A program made the translations under genes and the position numbers. Shown here piece by piece: positions 57,252 to 64,000 of a DNA stretch of 64,000 nt. The notes below the pieces were generated by a model. The model was not told where the DNA came from and did no database searches. It was given only the letters and a program-made list of their open reading frames with translations. This stretch comes from Hemileia vastatrix (Eukaryota; Basidiomycota; Pucciniomycetes; Pucciniales; Zaghouaniaceae). The DNA lies in contig JASXTE010000013.1 of assembly GCA_030280995.1 (NCBI GenBank), positions 12,281,501-12,345,500 of the forward strand. Direction: 5' to 3'. Position 1 is the first letter of the stretch. Each line of letters opens with the position of its first letter.

Positions 57252-57956
57252 GATTTAGTAGTTGTGGTGGATTTTTCTAAGTATTTTGGGCTTTATTGGA
57301 GATTTTTAGTGGTTTTCTGGCTTCAGGGAGGTCCAGCTGGCCTCTAGGTGGGCCGGCCACTTGCCTCAGTTATAGAAGGCTGGGGAGCATTTCTAGAGGG
57401 TTTTTATTCAATTTGGCTATCAAAAGCACCAAATTAGTTGCTTTGAATGGATTTTTTAGGTGGTATTCTGCGTGTACATACTGAATAAGACAGTTTTGGA
57501 TAACTTTAATTATCATAAAACCATCTGGTAATTATATCATTTTTTCTCACTCAGTTTTCACTGTTTTTTGGCCACAATTTGCTGTGTTTGTTGCAAGGTT
57601 AGTTCTTCATTTAGCACAACTTTGGCAACTGATTTCTCTGGTGTAGCTTTGCAACCTGCATCAAGTGTTATTGCTGTTTTCTATGCAACAAGTGCACAGT
57701 GTTTTAGTTTTCTGGTGTGGATCTTTCTGCATTTCAGGTTTCTGGTTCTTTGGTTCTCAGTGGGCTACTATTGGCTACTGTCTTGACTTGTTAAGCAGTC
57801 AAGAATTGTGTTGGAAGGGTTATAGTAACAGTCTCTAATTTGTGTAGCAAATAAATTTCACCTGGTATTTTCTCAAAAGGACAGGGGTTTTTCTCTCCAG
57901 TTTTACTCCAAATCCCTTAGTTAAGGCATATAGCTAGTACTATTGGATTTTCTACA

Positions 57957-58079
57957 CCAGTATGAGGGCCTTTTCTCTGCTAGACATTCCATGAGTCTGG
58001 TGTTTTGTTCTTGTAAGAGTGCCATTTGCTCTTTCATTACAGAAAGGGTTGCTGCATCAGGCTTATCTGAGGGGTTCAT
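57957..58079 (-). pseudogene. Element E gag, N-terminal fragment
   Basis: Reads MNPSDKPDAATLSVMKEQMA, then LLQEQNTRLMECL from 58079, a typical short coiled-coil start of a Ty3/Tf1-type Gag. It is cut off by LTR G at 57956. The 5' LTR lies immediately to its right. Confidence 0.65.
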
Positions 58080-58114
58080 TGCTCTTAAGTAGTGCCCAAA
58101 TTAATATTGGACAA

Positions 58115-58420
58115 AATTTTAAAACCTAAGAAGGCCAACTACCACTAGAACCAACACTAGCCTAATATGAGACTCACTATTCTGGATGCAACAGTGAGAC
58201 TAACTAAGACTGACTATTTTGGGACCTCCAACAGTGAGAGAAGATGGGATAGACTATGACAATTGGCAGTGAGACTAGAGAATAACTGGATTCCTAGATT
58301 AGTTGTAAGATGGGGAGTGCTCCACAGCTTTTGTCAATATAACCCCCTTATGCAATATACACTCTTTTACATGTTTACAATGCATAGCACCCGTAGCACT
58401 CCACCTCCAAGCCAATAACA
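58115..58420 (-). repeat. Element E 5' LTR
   Basis: Related to 40801-41110 (CCTAAGAAGG, AACAGTGAGAGAAGA, GGCAGTGAGACT, ATAACCCCC). After it, element B resumes. Confidence 0.6.
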
Positions 58421-60342
58421 CTAAAATCCTTAAAAGGCTTTTTGGGTTTCAAAAATTTCTATAGAAGATTTATTAAAAATTACTCAAAAACTATTACGAA
58501 TCTTACTTCTCTTCTTAAAAAAGATACTCCTTTTGTCTTCACAGAAAAAGCACAAAAAGAATTTGAAGCATTGAAAACTGGCTTTACCATAGCTCCAGTT
58601 CTTTGACCCTTTCATTCTACAGCCTTGAAAACAGTTGAGACAGATTCTAGCAATTACTCTATAGCATGGGTAATATCCCAATCAAATCCTGAAACAAAAT
58701 TTCTTCATCCAGTTGCCTTTGAATCACCCAAATTAATTGCAGCAGAATTTTTTTATGAAATTCATGATAAAGAGTTATTAGCTATTTTTCATTGTCTTAA
58801 TAATAGGTGTTCTTTTATCCTTAGTATAAAATTTTATGTCAAAACCTAAATGATCATAATTCTTTGAAATACTGTATGACATCCAAATTACTAAATAGAC
58901 ATCAGGCTAGGTTGGCTGAGCTTTACCTTATTTTATTTTACTATTACCAACCACCCAGGAAACAATTGCATAGTTCTAGATATTTCATTATTTCTGGACA
59001 AAATTTATCCGCAGAAGGGGGAGGCATTTGCTGAAAATAATCCTGTAAATTTAAAATTAATTTTCAATGAATCAATGTTAATGACTATTCAACTTAATTC
59101 AATGAAAACACAATCAATTCAAATGCACTATCCAAAATCAGAGAAGCTCAGTCAAAGGTTGATTATTGTTTGGGGATTAAAGAGAAAATACTCTTGAAGA
59201 AAGGGACCATGGTATTCAGTATATAATCAAGTCTCTTAGTCTTCAAAGGTAGAATATTCATACCCAACAATAAGGATATAAAGTTATGGATTTTAAATAG
59301 TAGACATGATTATCCATCAGCTGGTCAATTTGGTGTTGATAAAACTTACCAATTAATATAAACAGAGTCCTTCTGGTCAGGAATGACCTGGGAAATTAAG
59401 GCCTATGTCAAAGCCTGTCATGAATGTAATAGGAACAAGGTACCTTGACACTGGAAGTATGGGTTGCTTTAACCACTTCCAATTCCCTCTAAGAAATGGG
59501 AATCAATTTTGATTGATTTCATTTTCAATTAACTCCATCAGATAACTTCAATTCAATATTAGTCATAATTGATAGATTTTATAAAATTTCTATTTTTATT
59601 AAAACTAATACTAGTGCAACTGCAGAATATTTAGCTAAAATATTACTAAAATTTGTATTTTCTAAACATGGCTTACCCACTGATATTATAATCAACACAT
59701 TCTTCAAAAAAACAATCTCCATTTGATTAAATCTGTGGCCATCATTCTTGATTCAATCTGATTTATTTAGGAGTCAATCATCCTGCTAAACACTATCTTT
59801 TAAAAATTTCATGACTTCAAGGAAAACTCCAATCTTACCTTGAGGAAGAAAATTGAAAATCTAAGGAACAAGCCAAAAAACATTGACAATCTGCTCCACC
59901 TTTTAAGCTAGGCAATAAATTATGGCTTGAATCTACAAATATTTGAGTAACTCGACCATCATGGAAACAATCTTGAAAATAGTTGGGTTTATTTGAAATC
60001 AATTCAGAAGTTTCTAAGAATGCATTTTGACTCAAGTTACATTTAAAGTGGCAATCAATTTATCCTGTTTTTCAGGTTAATCTTCTGGAACTTCCTTGAG
60101 AAATACACCCTGCAAGAACCAACCCCCTCCAGAACTGGTCAAAGTAGAAGATTATCTAGAGTAAGAAGTAAGTAAGATTCCTGATTCAAGAAGGAGAAAG
60201 GGGAAGTCTCAATTCTTTTTGGAATGGGAATCCTACCTTGATGACTTGAATAAAAAATCCCAGGAACCCGCCATTAATCTTTCAAACTCTCCTGAAACTT
60301 TAAAATATTTTCATATAAAATATCCTAAAAAATTAAAACCTT
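58421..60342 (+). pseudogene. Element B, piece 4 (RNase H, integrase, chromodomain)
   Basis: Follows on from the RT at 40800. Reads [20 protein letters not shown] (about 58424), [20 protein letters not shown], then RNase H ETDSSNYSIAWVISQ and EIHDKELLAIFHCL (58625-58849). Integrase: HDYPSAGQFGVDKTYQL and ACHECNRNKVP (about 59305-59445), then WESILIDFIFN. After PPFKLGNKLWLE (about 59900), a chromodomain-like end KGKSQFFLEWESYLDDL (about 60195-60250) is followed by KYFHIKYPKKLKP-stop at about 60342. Many stops, so an old inactive copy. Confidence 0.75.
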
Positions 60343-60778
60343 AATACCCAATTCTCTTTACTTGAAAATATTTTTCTTTTCTTTTCTTTTCTCATCTAAA
60401 TCAATTTTTTCATTTCATATATTTTTCTTTTCTTCTCTCTTTTTTTCTAAAAATTTCTAAATAATTAAAATTAAAAAAATTAAAATTAAATTAAATTAAA
60501 TATAAACTAAAAATAAAATAAATAATACTAAAAAATAAAAAAATAAATATAAATTAAACTAAATTAAGTTTAAAATAAATTATACTAAGAAGAGATTAAA
60601 ATTTCTGTTTCTCTAAATCTTATTACACCAAATTAAATTTTTTTCTCTATTAAGTTTCTCTTTATATGTTCTACAACCTTCAATTAAATCTCAATTTTTC
60701 CTTATCCTTTCAAACCAATTTTTTTCTTTTTCTTCTCCTACCTAAAAAATTCTCAAACATCAAAATCTTCACAGTGCA
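60343..60778. other. Low-complexity A/T stretch
   Basis: TTTTCTTTTC runs followed by AAATTAAAATTAAA-type simple sequence. No gene. If element B has a 3' LTR it should begin here, but I cannot recognise one. Confidence 0.5.
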
Positions 60779-61965
60779 TGTCAGCCTAGGTATCTCCAGG
60801 ACTGAGTAGTTCTTATGTTCAAACTAAGATAAACTTCATTAAATTAATCTTATAACTTAAAAAAAAGGTTAAAACACTTATATATATGGTTATAATAAAC
60901 ATATATATATGGTTATAATACACATATATATAATTATTACACTATTATATGACTTATAGTATTTTAAATAGCTTGTCCATAGCCTAATAATACTTATTAG
61001 GTGTTAATAGAGTCATAATATACTTGCCTTAAGTGATATTAAGTAATTATTGACATACATAAGCTTATATGTATACATAAACCTCATATTCAGTGAAATA
61101 TGTAGTTATATTATGTATATTTAGGTCTATAAGTGGGTTTTATACACTTAATAGCCTATGAAATTTATTTCTATGCTTATTTTATATCATATGGACGTAT
61201 CAAGTGGACTCACAATTCATACACAAGCATATACACCTATTTCAGGTGCATATATTCAGTTTGTCAGCTTAATCTGCTTCCTTGGATGGATTTTCATGGA
61301 TTTATGGGTTGAGATATGATTAATGGGTTAATATGGATTCTTGGGGATATTATTTTGGCTTGGAAAGTTAATTTGGCTCCTTTTTTTACTTTGGGTTTCA
61401 TTATATACTCTTTTTATGAGTTATTTTACCTGTTTCTTTATGGTATCCGCTTTTATCTATTTATTCTATTTATGGTATGGGTCTGTGGTATCATTAATTG
61501 TGATGGAGGGTCCTTAATGGTGGGTGGGTGTTTAAACTTCTTGAATTGGACGCCATGGGGAGGTTATGGGCTCCCACAGTGGTGTAATTTCCAGGGATAG
61601 CAGTGACATCATTTAGATTGAAGGTCTGTGCACTCCAGTGGATTTTGAAGGGTTATTAGAAATTAATTACTTACTACACATTAAAAAAACACTATTACAC
61701 AATTATTATCATATATAAATATATTATAAAGCATTTATAAATTGATATTATCTTTATATAAGCTATAACTATATTTTATTGATCTATTTTCCCCCACTAG
61801 CATGCATAAAATCCAAGTATTGTGAGTTTACATTGAGAATAACTATTTTATTAGTCTTCCCCTGAGGTTTAGTCACTAAATAATTTATCAATTAGTAGTA
61901 GGACAACTAATATTTACTATTAAATCATACTTAGATACTAGCACACACTATAGCACACACTGAAA
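60779..61965 (+). repeat. Element D 5' LTR
   Basis: About 1187 bp, from TGTCAGCCTAGG to CACACTGAAA. The expected terminal CA is AA here. It carries the sense-strand hydrophobic ORF (61316-61600) also seen in A's LTRs, with a different reading of the ends. Confidence 0.8.
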
Positions 61966-62474
61966 ATTGGGGGTCTTTCCTTAGTTATTACTTATTATTT
62001 AGTATAAGCCTTAGGATGTGATTTTTATTCTAGTATATCTCAAACAAACCAAATATTTGGGTCTTCAGCACATTAGTGGGTAATCATAACTCAGTTACTG
62101 CGGAAAAGAACCCTTATAATAATTGTACTAATTTTTTATAATAAAAATTAGGTATTTACAGTAGTAACTGCACCCATTATAAACCTAATTTCACTTGGTA
62201 TTTGGTCACCAATATAACACCCAATAAAATTAATATTTGATTAAAGCTTGTTAAGCTAATTATTAACCCTTATATAGGTCTATTTAAACTTATTTTTTAA
62301 TTTTTTACAGATTTTTTTGAGTTTTTCTTATATTTTATTTAAATAAATAAAGATATAAATTCATGGTATGCTCCAGTGCTTTTATTAGTAATTGTATTGC
62401 TAATATTTTTTGTCTACTGATTACCATATAGGTTTTTACTTTTGTAGACGTGAATAATTTTTATTTAAGACACA

Positions 62475-64000
62475 ATGAGTTCTCCACAGGAAAATGCAAG
62501 TGAAAAACTTGCTTATAACACCAGGTCTAAAGCTATAAAAATTGATCCAGGATATCACCATTGAGGGCCAATCTTACCCACAACCAGAAACTATGAGAAT
62601 AAAGGAAAAGGATGCCCTTCTAAAAAAGATAAAAATAAAAAAGACTTCACCTTCTCTGCAGGATCAACTGTCCCATCTGGCCAAACAGGTTCTGAAACTA
62701 GAGGAATCAAGGTCTACCATGCTAAAGAAGGTAAAGCAGATGCAAAACAACTGCAAGGTGGGGTTCCAGCAAATAAATAAAACCTTGGTGTAGTTAAAGG
62801 TAGGCAGCCAATCCAACAACCCCCTACCCAAGGAGGGTCACATCATTCCCAGAAAAAAATCTTGGTAGAGAAATGGAAGTTGTATTGGTTTAATCAGCAG
62901 TGGTCCAGCTACAATTGCAACAGGGATCCCCCCCTCATCAGACTGCCTCAGCTCACCCTTACAAAGGAAAGAAAAAGAGCCAAAAGTTGAGGCTTTCTCC
63001 TATCCTGTGGTAAGTAGATTAAACTCTAAAATCGAACACAATACTGATGATTACACTATAGGTAATGTTATTGATGTAAAATCTGTACAGAAAATTGAGG
63101 AGGACTTAAGACAATTAGGTTTTGATGTAGATACAGCTGATTTATCTTTTGTTAATAAGAATAGTACTATTTACAATAATAATACAGTTAATTCTCAGTT
63201 TCAACCACTTATTAGTGAGATGAGAAGTTTTAAAACAGTGAAAACATTGAAAAGAAAGACATGGAGGATTTTAATAATAACCCAACTGTCCATAGAATTG
63301 TTTCAGCATTAAGAAATAGAATTACTGAGTGTGAGGAACAGACAAGTAATCTCACAAGTGATACAATTTTGTCCTTGAAATTGAACATTTCTCAACTGGA
63401 AACAAGAATTAAAAAATTAGAGAATGAACACTTGGCTCTATCTCTTATATATGATTCTTTAAGTAATAAATATAGTAAACTTTCAAACAAATTCTGTGAT
63501 TTAGAAAAATTGTATGAAGCACATTTATTTAAATCTGAATTAAGAACTAAGTTATCTTTTGCACAAACAAATCAGAGTGTCTCTGATATGTTACAAAGAT
63601 TAAATAGAGTTAAAATTGAAACTTTTAATCTACTAATGAATCAGGATAATCATAAGTGTACACAGTATAATAATAATCCTTTCATTGGAAAAAATGAATC
63701 TCAATCATTTCCCATACCACCACAAGTAAAAACATCTGGTGGTAGTGTCAAGTCTAAGAATACAAATGTAAGTCACAAATACATACAAGAGGATATACAA
63801 GACCATTTATCCAGAGTAAATGAGTCATTGAATTTACCTAAGATTAGTGAAACAAAATCCAATCAGAAGAACTTGCTAAAGATTGATCAGTACCCAACTT
63901 GTGATGGGGAAGCCAGCTCTGATTGGCAACATTTTATTCAAAGAATGGACAACTTAAAATTCTCATATAAATTACCAAATGAAAAAATAAGATCAAAATT
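62475..64000 (+). pseudogene. Element D gag, partial and frameshifted
   Basis: MSSPQENASEKLAYNTRSKA at 62475 corresponds to MSAPQNSVSEKPAYNTRSK of element A, then a stop. The +1 frame 62542-62793 carries IQDITIEGQSYPQPE, LSHLAKQVLKLEES and NNCKVGFQQINKTL. The gag frame resumes at 63007 (MVSRLNSKIEHNTDDYTIG) and shifts near 63232. It then runs NNNPTVHRIVSAL, a coiled coil and the capsid start DGEASSDWQHFIQRMDNLKF to the window edge. Truncated by the window. Confidence 0.75.

Larger units (their letters stand above)
49847..57956 (+). mobile_element. Solo LTR G, split by element C
   Basis: Two LTR fragments, about 49847-50239 and 57257-57956, form a solo LTR of roughly 1.1 kb when C is ignored. 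The right part resembles the end of the element H LTR: GACAGGGGTTTTTCTCT, then TAGTACTAT and TCTACA. CCAGT occurs at 49842-49846 and 57957-57961, consistent with a 5-bp target duplication, but the first base pair of the LTR is not a clean TG, so the left limit is tentative. No internal genes of G remain. Confidence 0.5.
40801..58420 (-). mobile_element. Element E: old Ty3/Gypsy element, much interrupted
   Basis: Minus-strand element with short LTR-like ends at about 40801-41110 and 58115-58420. Both contain CCTAAGAAGG, GACCT(G/C)CAACAGTGAGAGA and ATAACCCCC and end AACA. A purine-rich tract (AAAAGAGGGGG on the minus strand) precedes the 3' LTR. Its gag is cut twice, at about 57956/49846 by LTR G (with C inside) and at 49762/46045 by element F. 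Its RT is cut by a MITE at 43702-43972. The exact ends and target duplication are not clear. Confidence 0.7.
60779..64000 (+). mobile_element. Element D: Ty3/Gypsy relative of A, cut by window edge
   Basis: 5' LTR at 60779-61965 in the opposite orientation to that of element A and clearly homologous to it. Primer-binding site TGGGGGTCTTTCC starts about 61968. The leader also matches A, with TGTAAATACC against GGTATTTACA sequences near 62150. Gag starts at 62475. The rest lies beyond the window. Confidence 0.85.

Noticed and set aside
46046..57960. ACCAG at both 46046-46050 and 57956-57960 as a target duplication of one 12-kb element
   Set aside because: Fragments of E gag between F and G show that two separate insertions occupy this interval. 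F has its own TCT duplication.

Overview
This window looks like a repeat-dense, AT-rich segment of a basidiomycete nuclear genome, most plausibly a rust fungus (Pucciniales). The grounds are short spliceosomal introns with GTAAGT or GTATGT donors, a Plavaka-type (CACTA-like) transposase, a Tet/JBP-like 2OG-Fe(II) dioxygenase, and nested Ty3/Gypsy chromodomain retrotransposons. The organism call is inference. I see no rRNA, tRNA or ordinary housekeeping gene.

Region 1 (about 0.4-21.5 kb) reads as one large compound DNA transposon, or the remains of one. In order it holds: a cluster of about a dozen unrelated perfect or near-perfect hairpins (422-1192); a Tet/JBP-like dioxygenase gene whose long first intron carries three hairpins with the same head and different stems (2237-4147); an unrecognised spliced gene (4951-7371, minus); a 2-kb array of about 20 copies of a 20-bp palindrome separated by two kinds of spacer in both orientations (8405-10340); two divergent members of one unrecognised protein family (10558-12235 minus, 17114-18235 plus) flanking the transposase (12662-16040 minus); and a Rad5/Rad16-like SNF2 helicase (18368-20646 minus). 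A hairpin-plus-CACCA terminus at 21502-21541 may be its right end. Transposase and helicase each carry one in-frame stop, and the dioxygenase carries a homopolymer frameshift, so this copy is probably recently dead. A DNA-base-oxidising enzyme, a transposase and a chromatin remodeller travelling together fits the known link between TET/JBP genes and transposons in basidiomycetes. The helper family, hairpin clusters and palindrome array look undescribed.

Region 2 (about 23.9-60.3 kb) is a nest of elements inside an old plus-strand Ty3/Gypsy element (B). B is split into four pieces. H (24438-30258), an LTR element with a gag-like gene and no pol, sits in its gag. A (31726-40416, minus strand, target duplication GGTCC) sits in its reverse transcriptase. 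E (about 40801-58420, minus strand) sits further on in the same domain. E is itself broken by a 271-bp MITE, by a non-coding CACCA-ended DNA element F (46045-49762, duplication TCT) and by a solo LTR G. G in turn holds C (50240-57251, duplication GATTT). C is the youngest insertion: its two 1501-bp LTRs differ at about 11 sites, yet its reverse transcriptase, RNase H and integrase have been deleted.

Region 3 (60779-64000) is the 5' LTR and gag of element D, a relative of A in the opposite orientation, cut by the window edge. A, C and D share an unusual overlapping +1-frame ORF at the start of gag.
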